From positions 20,737 to 84,736 of IMG/VR virus record IMGVR_UViG_3300042691_037543: a DNA stretch of 64,000 nt; one strand, 5' to 3'. Below, one piece after another: positions 47,060-54,210 of the stretch (positions are counted from its first letter, which is position 1; each line of letters opens with the position of its first letter). This stretch comes from a virus. A program made the translations under genes and the position numbers. A model generated the notes under the pieces. The model did not search any database. It was not told where the DNA came from and saw only the letters and a program-made list of their open reading frames with translations.

Positions 47060-47734
47060 TCAGCCAGCGTGCTGGAGACTAGCCCTACGCACGATATCGT
47101 CGAGCTCGCCCTGCGTGATGCCCCTGAGCGCGGCGAACTGACTGAGGGTACGGGATGCCTTCTGTGCATTGCACGGGCGGCAAGCGGGAACGACATTCCC
47201 GACAATGTGCCCGCCGCCCTGCCTGATCGGCACGAGGTGCTCTAGGTCGAGAAGGCACTGCGCGGCGCCGCAGAACGCACAGGCGTGTCCGAACGCATCG
47301 AGGACCGCAGCCCAATCGCGCGTTGAAAACCCATACGGCAGCCCCGCCATCTTGGCGCGAGCCCGCCCGTTTGAGCAGGCGTTCTTGATCCGCGACGCCT
47401 CGGGGTTGGCTTTCAGACGATTCTGATTGTCTGCCCGCTTCTGCGCTGCCCACGCAGGGTCGTCGGCCCTCTTTCTTCGCGCCCACTTGCGCATCGCCTC
47501 GGCTCTGGCAGCCCGCTGCTCGGGTGTTGCGCTCGTTTTGTACCTTGCGGCGTCGCGCTTGTTCTTGGCAGCGTGCCACTCGGGCGGCTGAGCATCGAGC
47601 CAAGCAACTGCACGGGCCTTCGTACATTCCCGACAGTAGCCGGAAGTACGAAGGCCCGTGGGTTTCTTCACTGTGTAGAACGCGGTGACCGGCAGCGTGC
47701 GAGCACATTGTGGGCAGTGTTTCACGTCGCTCAT
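47060..47734 (-). CDS. HNH homing endonuclease (free-standing)
   Basis: A 224-aa protein. The N-terminal zinc-finger-like pair CPQC...CREC (residues 7-35) precedes a basic, helical linker. The C-terminal HNH domain has CAFCGAAQC, then LEHLVPIRQGGGH with the catalytic His, then GNVVPACRPCNAQK. It resembles free-standing phage homing endonucleases that cut intergenic sites near capsid genes and spread with them. It sits between capsid (ATGA-type spacing absent, 46 bp) and the structured region. Codon and motif content fit mobile insertion. Confidence 0.85.
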   Translation of the reverse strand: MSDVKHCPQCARTLPVTAFYTVKKPTGLRTSGYCRECTKARAVAWLDAQPPEWHAAKNKRDAARYKTSATPEQRAARAEAMRKWARRKRADDPAWAAQKRADNQNRLKANPEASRIKNACSNGRARAKMAGLPYGFSTRDWAAVLDAFGHACAFCGAAQCLLDLEHLVPIRQGGGHIVGNVVPACRPCNAQKASRTLSQFAALRGITQGELDDIVRRASLQHAG

Positions 47735-47780
47735 ACAAGCGACTTACCACACCGCCGTTATAGTGCCAACCCGCTTGTAC

Positions 47781-49172
47781 TCACCCCGCATGTTGGATGA
47801 TGCCCACGCGCTTGTAGCGCGCGGCGTCGCCCGTGGTGGCGTCGGTGCGCACCGGCCAGTCACCGATGAACCGCCAGCTCGCGCTCACCATGTCTTGCAG
47901 ACGGTTGAGCGGCGAGCGGAGGATCATCTGGATGCGGTCGCTGAACACCTCGATGCCCTGGTTGGTGATCTTGGCGTCCGCGACCTTGCCGTTGAGCCCC
48001 GCCTCCGTCACGAGCGCCGCGAGGTTCGAGTACATCTCGAAGATGTAGTCGCGCCCCGTGAACAAGATGCGCTCGACGCGCTGGCCGCCCACGGCGCCGT
48101 TGGCCGTGAGCTCGCCCGCGAAGTCGTCGTCCTGGCTGTACGTCGCCGTGCTGCCGCCCAGCACCGTCTCGACGGTGGGGCACTCCGTGTTGCGCACGAA
48201 GATCGTGTTGAGAATCTCGCCGAGGGCGAACTGCTTGTACATGTAGTAGTCGGGCAGCGACGTGTTGAGGCGCTGGAGGTCGCTGTCCTCGTACATCTTC
48301 GCGACCGACGTGGGCGAGCAGTGCGCGTGGAAGCGCCCGTCTTCGTGCTCGTTCACGTTCATCTGCCACAGGCGCGCGACCATCGAGCGCACGCTCGACA
48401 GGGTGGGCAGGTCGGTCGAGATGATGTCGTCGATCTTGTTGCCGCCGCCCACGCGCACCATCGCCGTGCGATCGTCCGAGATGACGTACGCGCGGTTCGC
48501 GACGCTCGTGGTGCCGGCCGACAGCGTCAGCGTGCCGGGGCCGATCTCGTCGCCCGCGGTGTCCGGCGTGTAGCCGATGACGTTGAAGGACGCCTCGGCG
48601 CCGTTGTCGAACACCTTGATGGGCAGCGGGTTGCTGGAGCTCACCGCGGTGAAGCGCACGGCGTTGCCGCTCGTGCTGCGCGCGCGGGTGAACCCGTTGA
48701 GGCGCTTCACGCGCAGCGTGGTGCCCGACTGCGCGCCGTCGGCGACGGTCCAGCCCGACTCCGCGGCGTTGTACGCGCGGTTGCGCACCTTGCGGTTGAG
48801 CGACTGCGCCGCCTGGAGCCCGAGCTGCTGGGCGTTGCGCAGGAAGAGGTCCGCGATGGCGACCATGCTGGTCGGCATGTTCGTGTCGATCGTGCCCGCG
48901 TACTGCTGGAGCTGAGCCTCCCACTGCTCGGCGCCGTAGGTCTGCGGGATCGGGTCGGTGCCCGGCTGGAGCGGGCGCATCGACACGGGGAGGAGGCCCG
49001 GCGCCGTGAAGATCATCGAGTCGCCCACGCCCGCGGGCCACTCGCGGGCGGCGACCTCGGAGCGGAAGATCAGCCGCGGGAACAGCGCGTCGTGAAACGC
49101 GCGCTCCAGCAAGTTCTCCTGCACCAGCGCTCGGACGGTCGCGTTCTGTGCGATGATCGAAAACTCGGGCAT
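47781..49172 (-). CDS. Major capsid protein
   Basis: A 463-aa protein. It follows the scaffold gene and has the features of an HK97-fold shell protein. There is an N-terminal arm with LVQENLLERAFHDALFPRLIF, an E-loop-like stretch and a long spine helix around NAQQLGLQAAQSLNRKVRNRAYNAA. A C-terminal strand/helix set ends KRVGIIQHAG, a frequent capsid C-terminus. No protease gene lies next to it. Start ATG 49172 with GAGGTAG upstream. Confidence 0.85.
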   Translation of the reverse strand: MPEFSIIAQNATVRALVQENLLERAFHDALFPRLIFRSEVAAREWPAGVGDSMIFTAPGLLPVSMRPLQPGTDPIPQTYGAEQWEAQLQQYAGTIDTNMPTSMVAIADLFLRNAQQLGLQAAQSLNRKVRNRAYNAAESGWTVADGAQSGTTLRVKRLNGFTRARSTSGNAVRFTAVSSSNPLPIKVFDNGAEASFNVIGYTPDTAGDEIGPGTLTLSAGTTSVANRAYVISDDRTAMVRVGGGNKIDDIISTDLPTLSSVRSMVARLWQMNVNEHEDGRFHAHCSPTSVAKMYEDSDLQRLNTSLPDYYMYKQFALGEILNTIFVRNTECPTVETVLGGSTATYSQDDDFAGELTANGAVGGQRVERILFTGRDYIFEMYSNLAALVTEAGLNGKVADAKITNQGIEVFSDRIQMILRSPLNRLQDMVSASWRFIGDWPVRTDATTGDAARYKRVGIIQHAG

Positions 49173-49190
49173 CGTGCCTACCTCACTCTG

Positions 49191-49208
49191 GCGATGTTTT
49201 TACATCGC
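49191..49208 (-). other. Hairpin in the capsid mRNA leader
   Basis: A perfect 7-bp stem (GCGATGT/ACATCGC) with an AAAA loop on the minus strand lies about 20 bases upstream of the capsid ATG, just ahead of its ribosome site. It may stabilise the abundant capsid transcript or mark a processing end. Confidence 0.45.
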
Positions 49209-49255
49209 GGGTTTTGTGTAGCGCAGTTTGCCACCGCGCTTTCGTTTTGAAAAGC

Positions 49256-50080
49256 CTAGCCCGTCAGGCCGAGCGAGCGCAAACGCTCTTTGTACTCGTC
49301 GGGCTTCATCTTGAGCGCGTCGCGGGCGCCGTTCTGCTGGGCCACCCGCTCGTTGGCCGTGCCCGCGCTCGGGGGCGACTTGGTGGCGGCAGCGTTCTCC
49401 GAAACCCCCGTCTGCGCCGGCACCACCGTCTCGCGGAAGATGTACGGAGCCTCGGTGCGGAGGTTGTTGAAGAACGTCACTTCGTCGAACTTGCGGAGCT
49501 GCTCCTCGGTGAGCCCCTTGGTGCGGGTGCGCACGAGGTGCAGCGCATAGTCCACATCTCGGATGCCGCAGTTCGAGGCGGCGATGCGGAGCTCGGCCTC
49601 GGCCTGCGCGGCGAGCGCTTCGCGGCGCGCCTCGCGCGCCTCACGTTCGGCCTTGGCCTTCTCCCGCGCGAGGCGCTTGATCTTGTCCTCGTCGGCGCGG
49701 CCGGCCTGCGCCTGCTGCCCCGGCTTCTGCTCGGGCTTGGCCGTCTGGCGCTGGTGGTTCTGCTGCGTCTGGCTCGGCTTCGTCTCGGTCTGCGCGGCGG
49801 GCTTGGGCTCGTTCCGCTTCGCAGCGAACGACGCCTCCATGTCTTCGACCGACGCGAAGCCCAGGCGCTTCGCGAGCTCACGCTGACCCTTCAAGCGCTC
49901 CTCGCGCTTGAGAGCAGCCATCGCCTTCGTCGGGAGCGTGACGACGTTGCCGCCCTGCTGCCCACCGTTGGCGTTGTCGGGCTGCTTCTGCCCCTGACCC
50001 TGCGTGGTCGTGGGCGGCGTGACGACGTTGCCGTTCGCGTCTGCCTGTGCCTGCTGTGCCTGGATGGTGACTTCGTCCAT
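49256..50080 (-). CDS. Capsid scaffolding protein
   Basis: A 274-aa protein; I chose ATG 50080 after GAGGGACAGG. It is low-complexity and helical: a Gln-rich N-terminus, a Lys/Glu-rich basic middle, then a charged coiled coil (KIKRLAREKAKAEREAREARREALAAQAEAEL). The C-terminal domain (RDALKMKPDEYKERLRSLGL) is typical of scaffolds that bind the capsid. Position directly upstream of the capsid gene agrees. No protease motif was seen. Confidence 0.78.
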   Translation of the reverse strand: MDEVTIQAQQAQADANGNVVTPPTTTQGQGQKQPDNANGGQQGGNVVTLPTKAMAALKREERLKGQRELAKRLGFASVEDMEASFAAKRNEPKPAAQTETKPSQTQQNHQRQTAKPEQKPGQQAQAGRADEDKIKRLAREKAKAEREAREARREALAAQAEAELRIAASNCGIRDVDYALHLVRTRTKGLTEEQLRKFDEVTFFNNLRTEAPYIFRETVVPAQTGVSENAAATKSPPSAGTANERVAQQNGARDALKMKPDEYKERLRSLGLTG

Positions 50081-50144
50081 GTGCCTGTCCCTCGTTCGTT
50101 TAACCGGCAATTAACCGCTGCCGTGGCGTTGAACGACTCAACGA

Positions 50145-50219
50145 TGGGGCTGCCTGCGGGACTCGAACCCGCACCCGGCTCTTTACAAAAGAGCTGCTCT
50201 GCCTTCGAGCTACGGCAGC
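50145..50219 (-). tRNA. tRNA-Thr (anticodon UGU)
   Basis: On the minus strand the cloverleaf is complete. The acceptor GCTGCCG pairs with AGGCAGC except for the 7-66 pair. The D-arm is GCTC/GAGC, the anticodon stem GCTCT/AGAGC with loop TTTGTAA (anticodon TGT) and the T-arm GCGGG-TTCGAGT-CCCGC. An encoded CCA lies at 50147-50145. It lies in the gap between scaffold and a head gene and would be cut from the late mRNA. ACA is a rare Thr codon in a G+C-rich genome, so it may supply late translation. Confidence 0.88.
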
Positions 50220-50229
50220 CTGCCGTGTC

Positions 50230-50709
50230 TTACGGGGCGAGGAAGCCCGCGTCGGCGCTCATGTCCACGGCCGCGCGCGGCCAGTAGATCAGCGTGAAGC
50301 CCGTCACGGTGTTCGGGAAGGTGAGCACCTTCCCGTTGTCGCTGAGCTTCGCGATGCCCATAGCGGCCGAGGCGCCGCCGGGCGGGATGATCGCCGTGCC
50401 GCCGTCGTCGGTCACGCCGTAGGTGCCGACCGACGCGCCCGTGGCCGAGGCCGCGACGCGCAGCGACACGACCTGCCCGATGGCCGGCAGGTTCTCGCCC
50501 GACTCCAGCTCGATGCCCGTGATGGTCGCCGCCGCCTTCACCGCCGCCGTCGTGATGTCGGGGGTGGCCGTGGCGGTGAGCCCGCTCACGACGACCTTGA
50601 TGGGCGTGTTCATCTTCCCGAACTGCATCTTGCGCAGCAGGTCGGGGAGCGAGTCGGGTGCAGCCTTGTCCAGCAGCCGGGTGTACGTCTGCGTCTTGTT
50701 CGTCGTCAT
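50230..50709 (-). CDS. Capsid decoration-like protein
   Basis: A 159-aa protein of mixed helix and strand (LRKMQFGKMNTPIKVVVSGL; ESGENLPAIGQVVSLRVAAS; GFTLIYWPRAAVDMSAD). The beta-rich body and the location next to the scaffold and capsid genes suggest a head decoration or head-stabilising protein. No firm family was recognised. Confidence 0.6.
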   Translation of the reverse strand: MTTNKTQTYTRLLDKAAPDSLPDLLRKMQFGKMNTPIKVVVSGLTATATPDITTAAVKAAATITGIELESGENLPAIGQVVSLRVAASATGASVGTYGVTDDGGTAIIPPGGASAAMGIAKLSDNGKVLTFPNTVTGFTLIYWPRAAVDMSADAGFLAP

Positions 50710-50718
50710 CAGCCACTC

Positions 50719-51090
50719 CTACGGTTCTTGGGCGAAGAAAACTTCGACCGTGGTTTCTACACCCGCCTCGCGCGTCAGGTCGATGGCCGTGATGGGCTCT
50801 CCCGAGCAGACGATGATGGCGAAGGGGTTTACGGGGATCGCTTGGTTGTTTCCGTCCGCAGACGTGATGCGAACCCGCACCTTCGCGGAGCTCCGCACCG
50901 TCAGGTAATGCGCCTCAGACAGACCGCTGAGATCGACATTCACGGGCGAGTCCGTACTGAGTGTGTACGCCCCGCGGACCCACCGGGACATGCGCCGCAC
51001 GTCGCTCTCCGCGATGGTGCACGCCGCAGCGCCTACCCCGGTCGTCGGGGTGGCGGTGATCGCGATGTCGGTGTTCAGCGTGTCGGTCAT
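50719..51090 (-). CDS. Small beta-rich head protein
   Basis: A 123-aa protein with strands SRWVRGAYTLSTDSPVNVDLSGL and AKVRVRITSADGNN. It looks like an Ig-like or jelly-roll decoration module. It precedes the decoration-like gene by ten bases. Unrecognised; probably a virion surface protein. Confidence 0.55.
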   Translation of the reverse strand: MTDTLNTDIAITATPTTGVGAAACTIAESDVRRMSRWVRGAYTLSTDSPVNVDLSGLSEAHYLTVRSSAKVRVRITSADGNNQAIPVNPFAIIVCSGEPITAIDLTREAGVETTVEVFFAQEP

Positions 51091-51100
51091 GGGAATCCTA

Positions 51101-51156
51101 GCGCCGGTATTCGGCGCGGGGGGAGAGCTACCCCCGCACCACCGCTACCGGCAGCG
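51101..51156. other. Two hairpins in the gap between small head genes
   Basis: GCGCCG-GTATT-CGGCGC (51101-51117) and ACCGCT-ACCGGC-AGCGGT (51139-51156) occupy the 96-base gap between the genes at 50719-51090 and 51187. No T-run follows on the minus strand. They may be mRNA processing or attenuation elements. Confidence 0.45.
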
Positions 51157-51186
51157 GTCTACACGCGCAGGCACGACGCGCGATAG

Positions 51187-51399
51187 TCAGAACGGCTTGG
51201 GGTCGGGAGCCGCCTTGGGCCACGCCTTGAGGGGCAGCGAGTCGTTGAGCGAAATGCTGCTCATCGTGTCGCACGGCTTGCCCTGATCCTTCGGCACGCC
51301 GGGCGCCGGGGCGTCCCCGAACCCCGCGGGGCTCGTGCCGATGGACACCGCCTGCGTCCGCGAGCTGCGGAGCGTGGAAGCCGACTTGAACGCGCTCAT
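51187..51399 (-). CDS. Small hypothetical protein
   Basis: A 70-aa protein starting at ATG 51399 in an ATGA overlap with the upstream gene. It is rich in Ser, Pro and Lys (AGFGDAPAPGVPKDQGKP). It resembles the disordered small proteins found beside phage head genes. Not recognised. Confidence 0.5.
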   Translation of the reverse strand: MSAFKSASTLRSSRTQAVSIGTSPAGFGDAPAPGVPKDQGKPCDTMSSISLNDSLPLKAWPKAAPDPKPF

Positions 51400-51590
51400 T
51401 TCTTCGTACCCAACCACTTCTGCGGCGGGGAGGTGGTGGAGACGACCGGCGGCAGGTCTTCCCACGAGCGAGCGTCGGCCCCCGCCGTAATCGGCCTGAG
51501 CTTCGCGGGTGGGTCTGCGTTCGCCCCCGGCACGGTGCCGGTGCCGAATACGGGGAGCGTCGCAACCGGCTTGATGTCGTTAGCTGCCAT
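51396..51590 (-). CDS. Small hypothetical protein
   Basis: A 64-aa protein, ATG 51590. It is Pro- and Gly-rich (GTVPGANADPPAKL) with a Trp near the centre (RSWEDLPPVV) and a basic C-terminus. The overlapping downstream start supports translation. Not recognised. Confidence 0.5.
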   Translation of the reverse strand: MAANDIKPVATLPVFGTGTVPGANADPPAKLRPITAGADARSWEDLPPVVSTTSPPQKWLGTKK

Positions 51591-51625
51591 GATGCAAGCG
51601 TCCCCGATTCTTTCAGAACGCGCAA

Positions 51626-52168
51626 CTACCGCCGCATGTTCGCGACGGGCGAGACGCGCTCGGGCTGCGGCGGGGCCTCTTCGGCAGGCGCACCCTCGCC
51701 GGTCACCTCTTCCACACCGAGCGCCGGGAGCACTTCCTTGGTGTGGAAGAGGAAGCCGCCGAGAAGGTCGGCGTCGCTGGCGTAGCCCTCGTCGGCGAGG
51801 TGCTCCCCGAGCTCCATCGCCTCCTCCATCGTGATGTCGCCCATCACTTCCTTCATACCCAGCACGAGTTGGGGGTCGAGCATCCCCATGACCTCGGCGA
51901 GCTTGAAGACTTGGTCTTCGGAGAGCGGGTCTTCCCCGAGAAGCTGGGCTTGATCCATCTCGACGAGGTTGTCTTCGATGGTTTCGGCCGCGTCTTCGAG
52001 CAGCTCCATGATGGGGGCGAACTTCGTGTCGCCGCCGGCCATCATCTCGCCCTCGCCGCCCTCGGGGGCTTCTTCACCCTCGGGCGTCTCCTCCATCCCC
52101 TCTTCCTCGGGCGGCGGCTCCGGCTGCTTGCCGTTCATCGCCATCATCTTCTTCGGGTCGATCGCCAT
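51626..52168 (-). CDS. Very acidic head-region protein
   Basis: A 180-aa protein with a Lys-rich start and then Pro/Glu/Gly tracts (EEGMEETPEGEEAPEGGEGE). A helical Met/Glu/Asp-rich body (MELLEDAAETIEDNLVEMDQ) follows. Low-complexity acidic proteins at this position are often scaffold- or portal-associated assembly factors. No family was identified. Start ATG 52168. Confidence 0.55.
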   Translation of the reverse strand: MAIDPKKMMAMNGKQPEPPPEEEGMEETPEGEEAPEGGEGEMMAGGDTKFAPIMELLEDAAETIEDNLVEMDQAQLLGEDPLSEDQVFKLAEVMGMLDPQLVLGMKEVMGDITMEEAMELGEHLADEGYASDADLLGGFLFHTKEVLPALGVEEVTGEGAPAEEAPPQPERVSPVANMRR

Positions 52169-52207
52169 GATGGTGCTCCTCCGCAGACGCTACCGAGGCG
52201 CTGGACG

Positions 52208-53110
52208 CTAGCGCAAGGCTCGCCGCCTGCCATTCACAATTTCATACGCCGGAATACCCCAACCGCGCCGCCAGGGGGTGATTACCGCGCGGTCGTTGGG
52301 GCGATTCGGGGGGTGAGGCCACGTCGCACCGATCATGCGGTGCGGCGCGCGAGAGTCCGCGGGCATCTCGAAAAGCCTGTCGCCGGCTACGACCTGACCG
52401 TGCAGCACGAAGCTGTCGGGAGCCACCTTGTCGTCGTACGGGCGGCCCGTCGCGTCGTCGATGCGCTCCGTCCACCGCTTGCGAATATCCGGCATGGTGC
52501 CGTGAAGCGCACGCACCGAGCGATCTTGCGCGGCGTTGTACGCCGACGCTGCGCTGTACGAGGCGGAAAGCTCTACACGCCAGCGGTGCGCATGAATCGC
52601 CTCGTCAATCTTGGCGAGCATGATGTGTGGCTTGTCGCCGACAGAGGCCGACTCACGCGCGACCCTTTCAACCAACGCGCGCATCTCGACGCCCCACCCC
52701 ATCGTCACGCTGCGGTGATACTCGGCGTTCATCGTGCGGGCGACTTCGGCGCGGTCGGTGCGCTGGCGAATGTTGTCGCGGAGCACGCGAGGAACGCTGC
52801 CCTCGAAGGCTCGAACCATGCGCAGTGTGCGCTGTTGCGAGTCCGCGATGGCGTCGTTGACGATGCCAACCATTTCGCCGCTCACCGCGTTGACCACCTT
52901 CACCGCATCGTTTGCGATCAAGTGGTGCACGGTGCGTGACACGCGCTCAGCGTTCTGCTGCGGCGACCCGCGGCGGACGGTGCTCGTGCGAAGTTCCGCG
53001 AGCACGACGTTGAACACGTCGTCCGCTGCCCGTCGCGCACGACCGTCGATCAGTCGGTCCACGTCATCGTGAAACCCTACGAGCTGTCGTTGCGGGTCTG
53101 GCTTCGGCAT
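52208..53110 (-). CDS. Minor head protein, Mu gpF/SPP1 gp7-like
   Basis: A 300-aa protein. The N-terminal two thirds are helical. The C-terminal block RKRWTERIDDATGRPYDDKVAPDSFVLHGQ, with a downstream Pro-rich WPHPPNRPNDR, is the signature of the phage head-morphogenesis family. This family includes Mu gpF and SPP1 gp7, and is bound to the portal inside the capsid. Its place downstream of the portal (through several small genes) fits. Confidence 0.8.
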   Translation of the reverse strand: MPKPDPQRQLVGFHDDVDRLIDGRARRAADDVFNVVLAELRTSTVRRGSPQQNAERVSRTVHHLIANDAVKVVNAVSGEMVGIVNDAIADSQQRTLRMVRAFEGSVPRVLRDNIRQRTDRAEVARTMNAEYHRSVTMGWGVEMRALVERVARESASVGDKPHIMLAKIDEAIHAHRWRVELSASYSAASAYNAAQDRSVRALHGTMPDIRKRWTERIDDATGRPYDDKVAPDSFVLHGQVVAGDRLFEMPADSRAPHRMIGATWPHPPNRPNDRAVITPWRRGWGIPAYEIVNGRRRALR

Positions 53111-53490
53111 TACAAACGCGCGCGGTCTTCGTCGTGGATCGAGTCGTGGCAGGTCGTGCAGAGCGTCACGATGTTGTTGGGGTCGTTAGACTTCCCCTTG
53201 GCGGCGAGCCATCGAGACACGGGCGCTTCGAGCCCGCCCTTGTGGTGCACGATCAACTTCTGATTCGTGCCGCACGCCTTACACCGAAACTCATCACGGC
53301 GCATCACATCGCGCACAAGCGTCGGGGGCAGACCGCCCTTACCGCCCGTCGCGAGTGTGGCCCCAGCGCTCGCGGCGTCACGGCGAAGTCGCCGCAGAAC
53401 TGCCTCGTCGTTGGGGTCTGTGTTCTTGCGGTTGTGGAGCCGCTCTTGGATGCGCGCCGACCGCTGTGCCGTAACGAGGGCGTCTCCCAT
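53110..53490 (-). CDS. HNH nuclease, packaging-region type
   Basis: A 126-aa protein with the HNH core: RDEFRCKACGTNQKLIVHHKGGLEAP and NNIVTLCTTCHDSIHDED. Zinc Cys pairs, the catalytic His-His and the Asn are in place. Short HNH proteins encoded beside terminase and head genes are known packaging cofactors in some phages (for example HK97 gp74), rather than homing enzymes. It overlaps the minor head gene at 53110 by one base. A homing role cannot be excluded. Confidence 0.82.
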   Translation of the reverse strand: MGDALVTAQRSARIQERLHNRKNTDPNDEAVLRRLRRDAASAGATLATGGKGGLPPTLVRDVMRRDEFRCKACGTNQKLIVHHKGGLEAPVSRWLAAKGKSNDPNNIVTLCTTCHDSIHDEDRARL

Positions 53491-53504
53491 GCAGGGAGCG
53501 TAGG

Positions 53505-53621
53505 TCAGGCGAAGCGCCCGCGCGAGTCGCGCTTACGCTTCGACACACCACCCGCCGCGATCCATGCGGGGCGCGCGACCGCAGGCCGGGTGCGCCCCGA
53601 ACGCCCCATGATGCGGTCCAT
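53505..53621 (-). CDS. Possible small basic protein ending KRxxxGRFA
   Basis: A 38-aa frame starting at ATG 53621 and ending SKRKRDSRGRFA. The C-terminus closely repeats that of the protein at 53878-54210 (KKKRDAHGRFA), which suggests it is real. It overlaps another frame and has no clear ribosome site, so it is listed as tentative. Confidence 0.35.
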   Translation of the reverse strand: MDRIMGRSGRTRPAVARPAWIAAGGVSKRKRDSRGRFA

Positions 53622-53772
53622 CGGTGTGCGCGGCTGCCGAGAGCGAGACGCTCTGTACGCAATTCTGGTGGTACCGCATCACGTCGTATGCGTTCCCAGC
53701 CGGCCCCGCACTACGAATGCGGTTACTCCGATGGTTCAAGAACGCTTCGTACGCGCTCCGAGTGGTCGCCAC
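53533..53772 (-). CDS. Possible small protein in a compressed head-gene cluster
   Basis: A 79-aa frame with GTG start at 53772, preceded by GAGGGG. Sequence AYEAFLNHRSNRIRSAGPAG is followed by a His-rich region. It overlaps the 51-aa gene upstream by about 50 bases and contains the frame at 53505-53621 in another phase. At most two of the three are likely to be expressed. Confidence 0.4.
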   Translation of the reverse strand: MATTRSAYEAFLNHRSNRIRSAGPAGNAYDVMRYHQNCVQSVSLSAAAHTDGPHHGAFGAHPACGRAPRMDRGGWCVEA

Positions 53773-53878
53773 GGAAACCGTGCCCCTCTAGACGCGCGGC
53801 GTGGTGCTGAACCTGCCGCATCGCCGCCTCCATAGTGGGAGTCACACGGGCAGGGCGGAATGTCGTTCGCGCAGCCAT
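53723..53878 (-). CDS. Small hypothetical protein
   Basis: A 51-aa frame starting at ATG 53878 in an ATGA overlap with the previous gene. It has a basic, helical look (MEAAMRQVQHHAARLEGHGF) and ends at a TAA at 53723. The coupled start is the main support. Not recognised. Confidence 0.5.
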   Translation of the reverse strand: MAARTTFRPARVTPTMEAAMRQVQHHAARLEGHGFRGDHSERVRSVLEPSE

Positions 53879-54210
53879 CACGCAAACCGCCCGTGAGCGT
53901 CCCGCTTCTTCTTACCAGCGCGAAACCCGACGGCAGCCTTCGCCACCTTGGACGCCACGCTGCTCGTCCCGAACGTGCGGTTGATGCTCGCGATAGCCCC
54001 CGACTTCATCGCAGCGTTCGCGCGGTGCGCGGCAGCACCCAACTGAGCGTACCGCCCCGTCGCGCCGGAATCGGGACCGAGCTGTCGCGAAAGCCCGGCC
54101 GTAGCGATGCGCGCGACGTGAGCCGCGGGGGACAAGTGCGCGGCAGTGACCGCCGCGTCGCGTGCCAGCCGGCCAGCAGCCTGGAGTTTTCTACCCATGT
54201 GTTTCCTCAC
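53878..54210 (-). CDS. Small basic Ala-rich protein
   Basis: A 110-aa helical protein, ATG 54210, rich in Ala and Arg (GRKLQAAGRLARDAAVTAAHL). It ends in GKKKRDAHGRFA. It overlaps the large basic gene at 54207 by four bases. It may be a DNA-associated virion protein by composition alone; the Arg-Phe-Ala terminus recurs in the small frame at 53505-53621. Confidence 0.6.
   Translation of the reverse strand: MRKHMGRKLQAAGRLARDAAVTAAHLSPAAHVARIATAGLSRQLGPDSGATGRYAQLGAAAHRANAAMKSGAIASINRTFGTSSVASKVAKAAVGFRAGKKKRDAHGRFA

Noticed and set aside
46632-47780. Group I intron with HNH endonuclease interrupting a head gene
   Set aside because: The capsid and the 103-aa gene on either side look complete, and I could not identify group I core pairings. 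A free-standing HNH gene plus a structured spacer fits better, although an intron relic remains possible.
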